In this document: positions 29,918 to 42,199 of the stretch, piece after piece
How positions within the stretch are numbered: position 1 is the stretch's first letter
Layout: the number at the start of each line of letters is the position of its first letter
NCBI GenBank assembly: GCA_013407085.1
Contig: JACCGJ010018523.1
Location: forward strand, 62,001-126,000
Source: Atriophallophorus winterbourni
Lineage: Eukaryota; Platyhelminthes; Trematoda; Plagiorchiida; Microphallidae
DNA: 64,000 nucleotides
Direction of reading: 5' to 3'
Program-made: the position numbers and the translations under genes
Notes under the pieces: model-generated
The model's database searches: none
Told to the model about the DNA's origin: nothing
The model's input: only the letters and a program-made list of their open reading frames with translations

Positions 29918-30942
29918 TTACCAAACGAGACTATTGAAATTTCAGAAAACATGTGCTTAAATAAATGGTTTCTTCTCGTTCTTCGAGTTGCGTTCATTAT
30001 GTATTCCATCAGGTCAAATAATTTTTTTGGCTGAAAGCATAGGTCACATCATCACGGTTAAATAGCACATCTAAATGAAATGTGTATTTATTACGACACT
30101 AGTTGAGAAAAATGTGGCATTTTGACCATGAACACCGGTTTCAACCCAATTTAAGCTGATGCAGACTCCTAATGAAAACACGCGAAATTCGATGGATGCT
30201 AAATCTAATGAGTGTGCAGAATATATGGACTGATTAGTAGTGATATTTTTTGCGAATTCAATGGAGTTTAATAATAATACGACATGATTCAACTTAGATC
30301 TGGTTTTTGCCGTGCTTCTCCTTGCACTAGGTTTTGCTAGGTGGAAAGGTTTCGACTGATTGCTGATTGGTCTTAAATCATTATGTGGTCAATATAAAAT
30401 CGTATTGAATATTTTACCACAGAGATAATTTTATATTGTGTAAAATTACAATGCTTTATGTGATAAACAACACATTGGTGTCTTTCGGATATATATCCTT
30501 GAAATAAGAGTGCAAATTTATGAGATTCGCAAACATTCGTGAAACGGTATCGAACACACACGAAGAATAAACTGGCACTGTGGATGTCTATTGATGCAAT
30601 GACTCGACTATATACACCAGTTAAAGTTTTTGAGCTAGATAGATTAGCAGATCTCGAGGAAAACCACCGTTCAGAAAGGCTCATTATTTGGTTTACAGAC
30701 ATGTATATAGGGTGGTTTCAACTTCTATACATTTGCATAGTAGGCTTCTGATACTTAGTTTCGTAGTCTAGGGATTGGTTTCGAGGTTTCTTATCAGTTC
30801 TATCCTACAGCCTTAATAATGCATAGTATTAGTAGTTTTAGTAATATTAGAATCTGCTCTATACGTTTTAAAGTAGCTGACATGAGTACTTAATGCGAAA
30901 CGTGACAGTTTGATTCATATGTTAATCAATCGAGTCAACATT
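29918..30942. other. Intergenic, no feature
   Basis: AT-rich. No gene or clear repeat seen. Confidence 0.45.
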
Positions 30943-32280
30943 AAAAATTCAAGATTCATCTTTATGGGGAAAAAAGCAAATAGCGGTACAATACCATAGG
31001 ATATATGTAAGAAAGTTACACAAATCGTTACTTTAATGTTTGCGTCTATGTGTCTCAAATGAGGAGCGAAATTATTTCCAATTGTGACATGGAGGAAATT
31101 TCTACCGGAAATATATGTTTGGGTAATTTGTTATTCCAAGTATATGTGTGAAAGAAGAAATCAGTGAATTCAGTAAACACCCTATTTTATACATAAAAGA
31201 TAGTAACATTTGTTTGAAGATCGTTTCGTTTAATGAGGAAATTATTTCTGGTGGTAAGCTGCTCCACAAAAAGCATACGTGGACTGAGTAAAATTTGTGG
31301 CGACAGTTTAATCGGGAATTTGGGATTTGAATGGTCAGGTTGTGACAACGGTTCGGGAGATTGAAATCAATGATAAAAAGGTGTCTGAGTGGGAGGGACC
31401 ACGTATGGAGTATGCGGTATGTTAGGTTTGGGTCAGCTCTGATGTGTCTGCGCTCGGGGGTGCACAATCCAAGTGTAGTCAATCGCTGCTCATAGGCTAG
31501 ATTATGAAATCCAGTGGCCATTTTAGTTGCCTTATGATAAATCCTTTTGAAGAACGAGATGTCTTTTACCATCTATGTTGTCCAAGCTTATACTCTATAG
31601 TCCAAAACTGTATGTATGTATTGAGTATCTTTGGCGGTGGGAAACGTCCGAAAATCCGTCTGAGTAAGCCGAATACGCTGCATGCACGCTTATAGGCGGC
31701 CTAGCACTGCAGGTTGTTTTTCCAAATTTCCGCACACTTAGAAACCGAGATCATTTTGCGATATAATCTACTCAAGCGTGTGACTGCCAAGTATGTATGA
31801 TAAGGTGAAGATTTTTCCTACTTGCAACATTTCGCACTCGCGGACGTTAAAGGGCATCTTGTTTGGAATTGACCATTGGTACAGCTTATTTAAGTCTGTT
31901 TGTAAAACTAAGCAATCCTCAACAGAGTTGACCTTCATCCAAATTTTTACATCTTCGGCGAAATGAACAAGGTACATCGCACCAGTTTCGGCAGACCATT
32001 TATATATATTAAGAACAGTATTGGTCCGTGTACTGAAATCACATATGTGTGGCACAAGTATTGCTGTCCGTCTTGAGTTTGGAAATTTGTAAGCAGTGAT
32101 TTTAATCGAGCGAGACAAGTAACTTCCGAACAATGTTAGTAGATTTCCAATGTCGCTAACATTCTGCAGCCTCTGGAGTTGTAAGCAGTGATCAACTCGA
32201 TCGAGAGCTTTAGATATCTAATTAACTGGCACGTACGGAACTCCTTTCATCTAGTGCTACGTCCAATCCTATCTTTGATA
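30943..32280 (-). mobile_element. CR1-like RT, decayed
   Basis: Minus-strand frames give the RT thumb (FFKRIYHKATKMATGFHNLAYE at about 31500, CFLWSSLPPEI near 31260) and the palm around 31768-32133 with an altered catalytic box (FAEDVKIW). Further upstream, ALDRVDHCLQL-like coding near 32180-32220 follows. The 3' end has AATTCAAGATTCA at 30946. The FADD box changed to FAED shows inactivity. Confidence 0.78.
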
Positions 32281-32660
32281 TAATTTTACTTCGCGAATGA
32301 TCATTTGGTCATTGACAACACCTCAACAAATCTCAACGATGCTTTAATCTTCACTGGATTGTAGCTTTTATAGCACACACAATAAACTTGCTGCAAGTTA
32401 TCGGTGACAAATACTATTTCATATTATAATCAAATATTACAGGCTGTCATAGTGGTTGGGAAGTGCGCATTTTATTCGCAAATTTTACCGTTCAATGCTC
32501 TTTAGGGAGACACATTTTGATAAAATTGCATATTCCAAATTATCCACTGTAATAATAAAACAATTGCAACAGACTGGGTCCTGTTCAGTTTTCTAATTTT
32601 TGATTCTTTTGCACGATGGGTGCATGTCTGCAATATGGTGAAAATAGATTGTATTTATGA
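32281..32660. other. Intergenic, no feature
   Basis: Nothing recognisable. Confidence 0.4.
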
Positions 32661-33067
32661 AGATTATACTTGAATGCCACTGTTGCATAGTGTTCGTACA
32701 ACGAACCACGATGTTCAAACACAGAATCACATAGTGATTCGTGGTCCAGCACTCAAGGCGCTTATGGTTGGCCAAAGTGATGTGTTGTACGAACCCTATG
32801 CATCAGTGGCATTCAAGTATAACCTTGTTTACCATTTATCCACTGGTTCAAGGCCCACTGAACCTAATCTTACTGTCTCCACCTGATGACGACAAACAGC
32901 TACAAACCGGTAGTGAAGTGCAATTTCGGGGATGTGAGCAACATATCACTTTGGTCATCCATAAATGCCTTGAGTGCTTGACCACGAATCACTATGTGAT
33001 TCTGTGTTTGAACATCGTGCTTCGTTGTACGAACCCTATGCAACAGTGGCATTCAAGTATAACCTTA
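32661..33067. repeat. Foldback repeat pair of the hammerhead-associated family
   Basis: The left element, 32664-32827, is a foldback unit: TTATACTTGAATGCCACTG at one end, CAGTGGCATTCAAGTATAA at the other. The second unit, to 33067, carries the ribozyme region and an inverted copy of the left arm (GAATCACTATGTGATTCTG, ending with CAGTGGCATTCAAGTATAA). The arms can form a long hairpin. No coding region. Confidence 0.8.
32876..32918 (+). ncRNA. Degenerate hammerhead ribozyme
   Basis: CTCCAC then CTGATGA at 32883-32889, loop AAACA, CAAA instead of GAAA, and stem III ACCGGT before AGTGAAG. The loss of the G in GAAA and the broken stem II suggest inactivity. Confidence 0.6.
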
Positions 33068-34044
33068 TTTATCTATTTATTATGAAGTTTTAATGAAACT
33101 GGTTGATAGAGAAGTAGGTACATCATAACATATCTAGGGGAGACCAAAGTAAAGTGTTGCCCACTTCCCTGTCTTGGGGAGTATATGCGTGGTAGGTTAT
33201 CGCTTAATTTACAACGTTTGAAAATAAAAGCATTTAATCGCCTATAAGCTTATTTTCAAAAAAATAAGACTTGTTCTAATCTAGGAAATTTACCCAATGT
33301 TTAGCTGAGAAATATATTTCATCTCTAAAAATTTAATCAACTTTTAACTGAGAATCTGTTCAATTAATTTCACCATTATTTTGCCATTTGAAAAATCAGT
33401 TCAAAATCCTTTAATATGTGATAGGCTGTAAACTAGAGTGAATAGAGAATAGATTAAGGGATAATTGAAAGTGTGTCGCAATGCCCCAAGTCAAACTTTG
33501 GAATATTTGGACCACAACATTAGCGAAGTTACGAGTATACCCTTGTTTGTTAGTTCACCATTTTCCACTGTTTCGAACGTACTTATCCTGGTTATACTCT
33601 CCCTACCGTGGATTGAAGGCCTATAAAAACTATCCATACCCTAGAAATGCAAATAGCACTAAATGTATCGAGTTTGTGTATGATGAAAACCAACACAAAA
33701 AGATTTATGCATGTTAATCAGGTTTACGTTTGATAAAATAGGTTGGTTTTCCCATCTTTTTCAGCGAAAGCCTGAAAGTTCAAGCTTAGTTTAATATTTT
33801 TCTACTGATTCAAGTTATCGGGATCCTGCTTGTACTGTCAGTGCATAATTTGTCCGGACATTATTGAAACGAAATTGGGTGTATTTGTAAAAAATATACC
33901 TTGTAATCATGGATCTTTTATACTAGGGAGTAGTGTAGTGTATTCCATACAAGGGAAAACACTTTTTTCGACAAATTAAGGAGTAGAACGGAGACGTATA
34001 CTTAATATTTGTATTCTCTTGGATTTTCAGTCAGACGGTCTAAA
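33068..34044. other. Intergenic, decayed repeat pieces only
   Basis: The stretch 33535-33610 resembles the 5' body of the ribozyme repeat (CCACTGTTTCGAAC...ACTCTCCCTACCG) without a core. No gene seen. Confidence 0.4.
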
Positions 34045-34806
34045 CTAGAACAAAGAAAATTTCTTGTACCATCGTTTGGGAAAATCGGTCGATTTAGCCA
34101 TTTCATTCACTTCATCATCCTTATCTTCATCTATCTGCGGGGCTGGTGCTTCGTCATTTTCATTTTCTTTGAATTCTTCCTCTTCTGGATACAACTCTAA
34201 AGGAGCTTGGTTTTTACCATTGTTTGAGTTTCCGTAAGATCCTCCATTCTCAAAGATTGCGTGGAAACCATTATTTTGAGGATCGCCTTTGCCCAGCATT
34301 TTTCCATACAAATCCGTGTGACCCATCATTCCATATTTACCCTTGGCATTCAAATCTCCTAGGAGTCCGAATTTGGCGATGAATTTTTTATCACCGTAAT
34401 TCTTTACACTTCCATATGAGTCGTAATCATTGTAGTATTTCCTTTCACCCTTTTTATCGACGCCTGCACCTTTGCGGAATTCGACCACATGTTCAAATTT
34501 ACTGCCTTGATCATCGTGACCGAAACCGATGAATTTCCCCTTTGCTAAAATGTCACCACCAAGACCGAATTCGGATCTGTGTTTAGAGTTCCCATTAAGC
34601 ACTCTCTTTCCTAACAATTCCGGCTCTGATTTTTCATGGTTTCTTATTAGTTTTCCGTTTCCGTTATAAATTTCATATCCGTTGGGGGCCTGTGTGACAT
34701 CCGCAGAATAGATGTTTACGTTCCCGTTTGCATAATTCGTACGAGCCGCGTTTTTATGAAAGAAGATTAACAAAAGCAAGAAAACGGAAGATGTTGAAGC
34801 TTGCAT
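34045..34806 (-). CDS. TES-domain protein with acidic C-terminal extension
   Basis: An intronless 253-residue gene, the only cluster member on the minus strand. A signal peptide (SSVFLLLLIFFHKNAA) and an Asn/Gly-rich linker lead to a TES core that differs from its paralogues: EFGLGGDILAKGKFIGFG, FEHVVEFRKGAGVDKKG, YNDYDSYGSVKNYGDK and a KYGMMGHTDLYGKMLGKG repeat. Several Tyr positions hold Phe, Leu or Gly. A long acidic tail (EEEEFKENENDEAPAP, then DEDKDDEVNEM) is absent from the other members. It may be less cross-linkable or have a storage or charge-balancing role; that is inference. A CATAAAG TATA-like element lies about 50 bases upstream, further than in its paralogues. Confidence 0.9.
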   Translation of the reverse strand: MQASTSSVFLLLLIFFHKNAARTNYANGNVNIYSADVTQAPNGYEIYNGNGKLIRNHEKSEPELLGKRVLNGNSKHRSEFGLGGDILAKGKFIGFGHDDQGSKFEHVVEFRKGAGVDKKGERKYYNDYDSYGSVKNYGDKKFIAKFGLLGDLNAKGKYGMMGHTDLYGKMLGKGDPQNNGFHAIFENGGSYGNSNNGKNQAPLELYPEEEEFKENENDEAPAPQIDEDKDDEVNEMAKSTDFPKRWYKKFSLF

Positions 34807-35561
34807 TTAGATAAGTTGAGTTGAATTGTGCGCAAGTGCGAGAGAGCATGAAACTTTATGAGAATCGATGTGGTCAGTTTATTGCGCTTGTTCTGATTGA
34901 CAAGGCAAAGTGCAACCGATAAGACTGTCACGGGTTAGATAATTTTATTGATTAGAAAGCGCTGTTTAGGAACATTGAGATCTTGATGATTATTTTAGGC
35001 TTTCTTCAATATGCTATTTAAGAACATATAGATTATGATCAATCGGGAAACTATATTCATGAAAAAGAAAGCTTGCAATGAATCGGTTACCCCAGTTTTT
35101 AACGTTTCTCCTCTGTCAAAAAAGCGGGGCCTTCAAATCGGTCGTGCACAGATATTTATTTGTCAACACATTTTCTTCCTTATTTTCGTTAAATTCTAAC
35201 ACTAGCTGTTTGCTTAATTCATCATATATTCGTATCGACGAAGGATAAATTTTGCCGCGCACTAATTAAAAAATTACGCGATACTGCGTTTTAAAGTGAT
35301 AATTTTGACCAAAAAAGTTCGGTTACGGCATTTGGAAAAAAGCTAGTTTATATATTGAAGCAATCAATCAAGACTAACAAGAAACATCGTGTAGTTTACA
35401 ATTTGAAACCTGCTGCCGAGACTTGGTCATCTTTTTTTCTTAATTTTATGGTGAAATTAATGTAATTGCTTGCATAATGTCAATTTATTCTTCTTCTTTT
35501 TCAGACCAATAGTGTCAGTACGAGCAGGGATTAGGCTTAAATTACATTCACTTGACCAATC
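34807..35561. other. Upstream flank of the minus-strand TES gene
   Basis: AT-rich. No other gene seen. Confidence 0.4.
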
Positions 35562-35837
35562 CTAGGCTGGTTGTAAATAGCACAGATGGGTGCTGAGTAT
35601 GCAAAGATAGACAAATGAGATTAAGATCAATTGATGCAACACCCTGCATGCTGTTTGGTTGTGTGGCCGATAAGCTTGTTTGCCTGATTCGTGAGCATGC
35701 CAGGGATCATGCACGCTAGTGTTTATCGGTTGCATAACCGGACGCCAGATTGTGAATGTATCAGTCCCACTGACCTTGTTTACCACTCTTTTACCAGTGT
35801 ATGTTACTGCAACTGCCTCAGCGCGAATTCGCTCCAT
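35562..35837 (-). mobile_element. Penelope-like element C-terminal remnant
   Basis: The minus-strand frame starts ERIRAEAVAVTYTGKRVVNK and continues VSGTDTFTIWRPVMQ. It aligns with the Penelope-like end at 50130-50290 (ERLHAEALEITKAGANAVNK, then TIWRSVLQ). The pattern ER-x-x-AEA...VNKV-x-G-x-D-x-x-TIWR occurs in both copies, downstream of the GIY-YIG endonuclease in the second. The GIY-YIG part of this copy was not found. Confidence 0.6.
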
Positions 35838-37841
35838 TTATGGTTTCACCCCAACTCTTCGTTATTACGATCAACATTATAGCCTGTGTCAAGCAGGTGT
35901 TCAGCTAGGGCTAAATCTGTGGTCAGTGGTTGTATTCACTAGAATTTGATGGCTGCTTCAGCATTCGCTTTTTGTGTTCATCTATCCATAAGTTTGCCAT
36001 AAATATACTCATGAGCAACCCTTGCAGTTGATGTTATATACACAATTCGTCCGGTAGTTTCAAGTGAAGTGTTTGGTAATCTATATGGAATTTTACGTTG
36101 TTACCGTGACCAAACAAATTGCCCGTCCATACCAAACAATAAACAGACATTGACAAAACAATAAGACTGAATGGCTAAATCTCCTTTCAGGAACACTTTG
36201 ACAAAAAAGACGTGAATGGTCACGAAGTGCCATCCTGTGATCCTGATGGAGATAGGCTAAATGTAGAGGCGTGAAGTGTGCTAGAAAAGAATGTCGGACA
36301 AAAACTAGCTAATGACAAGTAGTATACCATCTTCCACGGAAACGCCATAACTTGATATACCAAAGAGACTAGCATCACAAATTACTACCCAAAGAAAGTT
36401 GGGTTGCAGAAGAATTGCGTGAACATGGTTTGAGTGACAATCTGTTTAAAAACAGTAGCAGACAGAGAACATCATCAGCTAGCAAATAATATGCAATTTT
36501 TCAATATCGGTCAAATAAGGCAAACGTTTTGATGGCTCTAACGGAACCGCTTGGTGCGAAATCGCTCGACAAATCAGATCCAAATGACAACCCGCACATG
36601 CAGACCGGATTTTTGCGAGGTACGATATTCACCTATGAAAGATGGGCCTAATAAACGCTAGACTAAAGTAGTGTGTTGCTCACATCCCCCGCAATTACAA
36701 CCCTTTGTAACAGCGGCATTCAAGTATAATTTTGTTTAAACTCTAGACCAATTAAAATTCTCTAGCACTGCAAAACTTCAGTTGGTTGGTTTTTGGAACA
36801 CTGTTCTCGAGGCGTGGACCGACTCGAAAAAGACGGTTGGAGGAACAGGAGTGACGCGATTAACTTGAGATTGTGTCCTCAGAGTGTAGGACGATAACGC
36901 AATGGATTTCACGATCTGAAAGGCCGCCTCGGCTCGTCTGACCCGGCATAATCACTTTTACTATATATAAGCGCTAGACATTGAACGTACTACTTTAATA
37001 GAACTTGTTCTAGACAGCTTACTTGAAAGGAATATTGTGAAAAGATCCTTTACTAGCTACCGAAGGCCAGGTGCTACTTTCAGCTGCTGACCGGAGATCA
37101 CACCGATCGGCTACATAAGCCGCCTAACGATCAAACACCGCTTATCGCAGTGAGTATTGCTGAAGAGATTGCCTCTTCCGAATTGGACAGTATAGTTAAA
37201 TTAGACGGTGTGAATTATGTGGTAATCGTGTGCTTTAATGTACATCCATAGTTGGCATCACTGACTGAGACCAAAAACGGCCAAAAGGTTATTCCTTCCT
37301 TCCTAAATGATAACCATGATGTAGTATCATTTCGGATGGTTAAAACAGTCATGAAAGTCGTAAACTGGCAAACAGCTCTGTGCACAGGCAACTTTCTATT
37401 TTTAGCGTGATGAATGAATACCCAAATGACCTTGTGAATGTGCACGGATTATTCAATTCTATGAATTCAAAATCCTGAAACCAGGCTAAGTGCAGCGTTT
37501 GTTAAGTTACTGTGAAGTGACTTCTGCCTAGATAGATATAAAAAAGAGAAAATGGAGTTCAGATTCCACCGTGTCTCTGCATGCAGGTTATTTTCACTAC
37601 CAAATCAATTTAGCACGGTGCTATCTGCGTAGCGCATAATGGCGGTTCCAATATTAAGACAGAATATGGGAAATGAAAGTAGTCAAGACTGATAAATTAG
37701 GCGATCAAACAGCAAGCATGCAATCTCGAACAGTTTAACGATTGGTCTGCAATGCATCGCAACATCTTGTTTCCGTTGATTTTGTTTAAAACTTAATTTA
37801 TATTAATATGTAGTAGATGACTTTCGAAAAGCAGAACGGAA
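35838..37841. other. Intergenic with one repeat fragment
   Basis: No gene seen. A fragment of the ribozyme-repeat end (GTAACAGCGGCATTCAAGTATAA) lies at about 36640-36740. Confidence 0.4.
36640..36740 (+). repeat. Fragment of the hammerhead-associated repeat
   Basis: AGTAGTGTGTTGCTCACATC..CCGCAATT followed by the terminal GCGGCATTCAAGTATAA shared with 32661-33067. Confidence 0.6.
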
Positions 37842-37880
37842 GCACACGAACGGTTTCGCGGTTGTTGCCGCTCATTAGAT
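37842..37880 (-). ncRNA. Degenerate hammerhead ribozyme
   Basis: On the minus strand: CTAATGA (expected CTGATGA), perfect stem II GCGG, loop CAACAA, CCGC, GAAA, ACCGTTC, then GTGTGC. The core change at the invariant G and the loss of the stem I 5' strand suggest inactivity. It resembles the intact copy at 42657-42699. Confidence 0.72.
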
Positions 37881-40800
37881 TCAAGATACAATGGTTCAAG
37901 AATTTATGGTATAACTTTGCCCGTAGCTGTACAACACCACAGGAGATTCGCATAAGGCCAATGAATATATATACAAAATAAATTGAAGCACTATGAAGAT
38001 CGACAGTTTTGTAGTTACAAAAAATATCATGTATTGTCTCGGTATGACGTAAAATATTAGTTTGGATAAAGGTCACGTTATACAAACGGGATGTATAGCG
38101 GAATTACTACACATAAATATATTTAATTTGTTCCTGAAAATCCGTTCACTAGATGATTGTACAACTTCTGTTGGTTGGGAGTTCCATAAGAAACAAACGT
38201 TAACCGAATAGAAGAACAGACTGTAGTTCCGGTGAGAATGTGGAATATCAAATGCCAGTGGGTGAGTACTTGTGGCATGGCTTGACCTTCAGGGTATATC
38301 TTTCAGTTCATTATTTTTTAGATCTAATTAGATCTAATCGAACCCGTCTGCGAGGCAGTGTATCCAAACTAAGATAAAACAGTCTATCTTCATATGGTAG
38401 GTTGCGGAGACAGTCAACCATTTTAGTTGCTCTGTGATAAATCCTCTCGAACAGTTTGATGTCCTTTTGTAGCCATGGTGCCCAAGCTTGCACTGAGTAA
38501 TCCATCACTGGGTTCATATACGTATTTATCAGCATTGGCAATGTTTCACGGGAAAATGTCCGAAAATACGCCGAAGCATACCTAGCATGTGGCTAGCTCG
38601 GTTGTACACTGCTTCGCATTGCTTGCTATTCTTAACACTTCCACTAATGCATACGCCGAAGTCCGTTTATTTTGCGGTTCATTCCAGATTTTTCTACCCA
38701 TGGTTGTATGAGAATGGAAAATCTTTACTTTTTGCAACATTTTACACTTTCTTAAGTTTAATGAAAGCTTCTTTCGCTCTGACCAGCTGTTCAATATATC
38801 GAAATCGCTTTGTAAGCGCAAACAGTCCACGATTGATGTGATTTGCATCAAAAGTTTAGCATTGTCCGAAAACAGAACCATTTTGACTGTAAAAGATTCG
38901 GACTGAAAAGAGGACCGGACCAAGTACTGAACCTTGTGGGTCACCGCTAGTTGCCTTGATTTCCCCAGACATCACACCATCGATACGTACAATTGCCCTG
39001 CGATCAAGAAGTGTATTTCTCAGCCAGGTAAGAAGGCATCCATTAATACCAACATCGTGCAGCTTGCTTATGAGTATAGAAAGGTCCACGCGATCAAACG
39101 TCTTTGATATGTCCAAGAAACACGGATGCACGCGGCCACCATCGTCCATTGCCTGCGTCCAGTCATCCAATGTCTCTAGTAGGTTAGTCAAGCAAGAACG
39201 AGACTTCCGAAATCCATGTTGCTTTCTGGACAACAAGTTTTGGGCTTCGTGATGACTCACAATTCTTTCGTACACAATAACTCCATAACTTTTGAGATCA
39301 CTGGAAGGAGTGTAACAGGGCGGTAATTTGCTGGGTCAGAACGAGTTCCACCTTTGTAGATGGGTGTTATGATTCCTCTCTTCCAGTCAGTCGGTATTAC
39401 ACCCTCCCTCGAAGAACGATTAGATTAATCACAAAGTGGTTTGCACAATTGACTGCCGCATAACTTTAGGATTGCAGGTGTGATTCCGTCAGCTCACGGG
39501 GACATGTTGATATTCAACCTGCGTGGGTGGTGCTGCACTATTTCAGAATTGATGCATATACCGCTTACAGTCTCTGACACAATTGGTGCTGACAATTTAG
39601 ATGGTAGTAATGCATCATTTGGGGTGAAAACTTGTGAATAAAAACTTGCTAGAGCGTTAGCGGTTTCCAGCATAGAATCAGTTAGTCCGTTATCTGTCAT
39701 GATAGGAAAAACACCCGGCTTTAGCTTAGTCGTGTTCTTAACGGTTCGATAAAGCAGTTTGGGATTTTGATGTATTCTTACTGCCAGCTGAAGCTGATGA
39801 TATTTTTATCCTCCCAGGTGAGATTTGTGACTTAATTCCGCAATTCGCGAAAGTTTGCCCAAGTCGAATCAATTCTGGCGACCCTGTGAATAGCACGTGA
39901 AAAATTTCGCTTACTCAACCATTTTCTAGTGCGACTGCGAATACTGAAGGAGGGGTTGATATTATGTTTCGCTAGTTAGCATAGTTAGCATAGTTAGCAT
40001 TCAAATGTATCGTGTTGATGAATAATCTGTCAGGGTTGTGCAATGCAAGTCCGGATCACTGAAATTTATATTGTGTTCATCGAAAGCCACCACTGTATCC
40101 ATCAAACCAATGTATTCCACTTTTATATTTCATTTTGTTTGCTTTACCATTCTACTGGCGTTCCACACGTATTGAAAGATCAGAATGAGGTGTTCGCTTT
40201 GAACCAGCGGCGGGTGATTCTGCACATCTCCAAGAGGCTTCGGAGGTTAAGACTAGATCTAGAACCGATGTCTGTTGCAAATTCTGTTGTCGTGTATAAT
40301 CGAAAACACGATTATACAAGGTGATGTAATCGAACATTTCGCGAAATTTGTAGTCTCGTGATCGGTGGATGATTTACTCGGTTATATAGTTGAGGCAGTT
40401 TGAAGTTCCCCATAATCAGAAATTGCGAATTGCGCTGTTTCCCGACGTACTGCGCTGCTAACAAGAGTTTTTCGTTATGTGCATCCAATGATGACTGTGA
40501 ACGATTCACTACACCATAGATGCAACTGTCGCCTGATTCGCGCTTCAAGTGATACCATATAGTGTCTTCCAGATTGAGTTCAGTGTCTTAACTACTGTAC
40601 TGCATAAACGTTCGTGATCGTAAACAGCTACTCAACCACCTGTTCTCAAACGGACTCTGCGAAACAGGGTCATGTTTGGAATAGAGACCTCGCGATCGCT
40701 CACGCGAGGTTGGAACCATGTCTCAATTATTGCTATGACGTCGATTAAGTGCTGATTACAGAGATATTTCATTTCAGCTAGTTATTTTACCAGGATTTGT

Positions 40801-41990
40801 GCGTTTATATACAGGCAATTGATTGTGGTTTTTGTATATAGTGATGGAGCTGAAAGCTCGTCTATTTGTCCGACCCTTCGAGAGTAGGACATTGGTCGTT
40901 TTTTTGATTGCCGCAGTGTGTCTAATCGATGTCTCGTCTGAATGTAGAAGCCGTGGTTCATTTCGGTGTAGAAAGTCTGGGGTCGCTCATTCTGATATCC
41001 TTTGGGAGATTTCTATGATTTGCTTTCCAGATGGCCCTAAATGATTCCATCATACCTCTCGTTAAAATTGTTATTTTCAGAGGTTTTTGCCCGTCACCTT
41101 TATAGTTTGGTGACCTAGGTATTCTAAAAGTGTCCACCACCACTGACTCGTGAGCTCCGATGCTGTTGGCAACGTAGAGCCACTGTTTGTAATCGTGGTG
41201 CTGTATTTCACTTCCCGAAGCAGTGTTATTGTGTTCGGGAACAGCAACAAGAATAACACTGCGTTAGTCATATTTTTCCCCATTGTTTAAATTACTTTTT
41301 CTTTCCCACCACGGAATATCGGCGTGTAAGTGACATTTAGTCTGTGAACATGTACGGAGCAAGTATAGTTTAGAAGAACGTCATCCATCTCTTTTGGCTT
41401 TTGTGAGATATTCTCAGGAAACGCGGTTCGTCAAGATGAGGAAAATTGTGGTGCCGATTTAGGCGGGTTATTGAATCAGGCAGTATCGAGCACATATCCA
41501 TCATTAAAAACAGCTGGTACCATTGTTCAATGTTGTGAGTTCTACTTGAGAAGTGTCACGGATGGCTCCGGCACATTGGTGCAGATTACACTGAGATTCA
41601 TCAAATTTGTTTTTATTTCAGTATTCGTTTTGAAGGTAGAGTAATTCTGCTGATGGGCAGTCAGTAGACGCCCCTTCCACTTTGGAAGCTGACTGATATT
41701 TAAGTCGTAGCTAGCGTTTGCATCACTATACTCTTCCGCCTTCCGCAAATTCTCTTTAAATAGCGGAGCACCTTGTGGAGGTACGGGATCTAGCGTTGGG
41801 TTTAGGTTGGTTTCACCCTTTAGTGAGTTATTGTGGGCAGTTATTATAGACTTCAATGTTTCCTCCAATTTTTGATTAATTAAGAAAACCGTCTCTTCAG
41901 TCAAAACTTTATCACAATTAGTGTGTATTATAGTAGAGCACATACCCCCTTTTTGCGAATTTGACACAAATCACGCGTGGTTTTTCTTAG
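37862..41990 (-). mobile_element. CR1-like retrotransposon, near full length but decayed (copy 3)
   Basis: The same order as copy 2 on the minus strand: ORF1 pieces (41967-41542, and 41143-40958 with DTFRIPRSPNYKG), endonuclease pieces (40548-40312 with QFLIMGNFKLPQL, then SVLDLVLTSE at 40290), and RT (39275-38856 with LDISKTFDRVD and TSGDPQGSVLGP; then FSDN in place of FADD; thumb 38541-38311 with VQAWAPWLQKDIKL). Many frameshifts and stops. The 3' end carries ATTCAAGA-like repeats at 37876-37900. More diverged from copies 1 and 2 than these are from each other. Confidence 0.82.
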
Positions 41991-42199
41991 GTCCTGACAT
42001 CCGATAGCAGTTGAGGTCAAGGTCGTCTGATCGTTGAATGTGTGTTTTGATAGCTTGCACGGAAACACCTAGGCGCGTATCGATCGATTAACGGTTGAGA
42101 GATGAAATTTGCGAGGTTCGCGTGAGAACGTATCGCAATGTACTGGATGCACATTATCGAGTAAAACAGTCGTGGTGACCGTAGATTTAATCTCACACA

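Noticed and set aside
33481..33717. 78-codon plus-strand frame
   Set aside because: Its middle overlaps a decayed piece of the ribozyme-associated repeat, and there is no domain.
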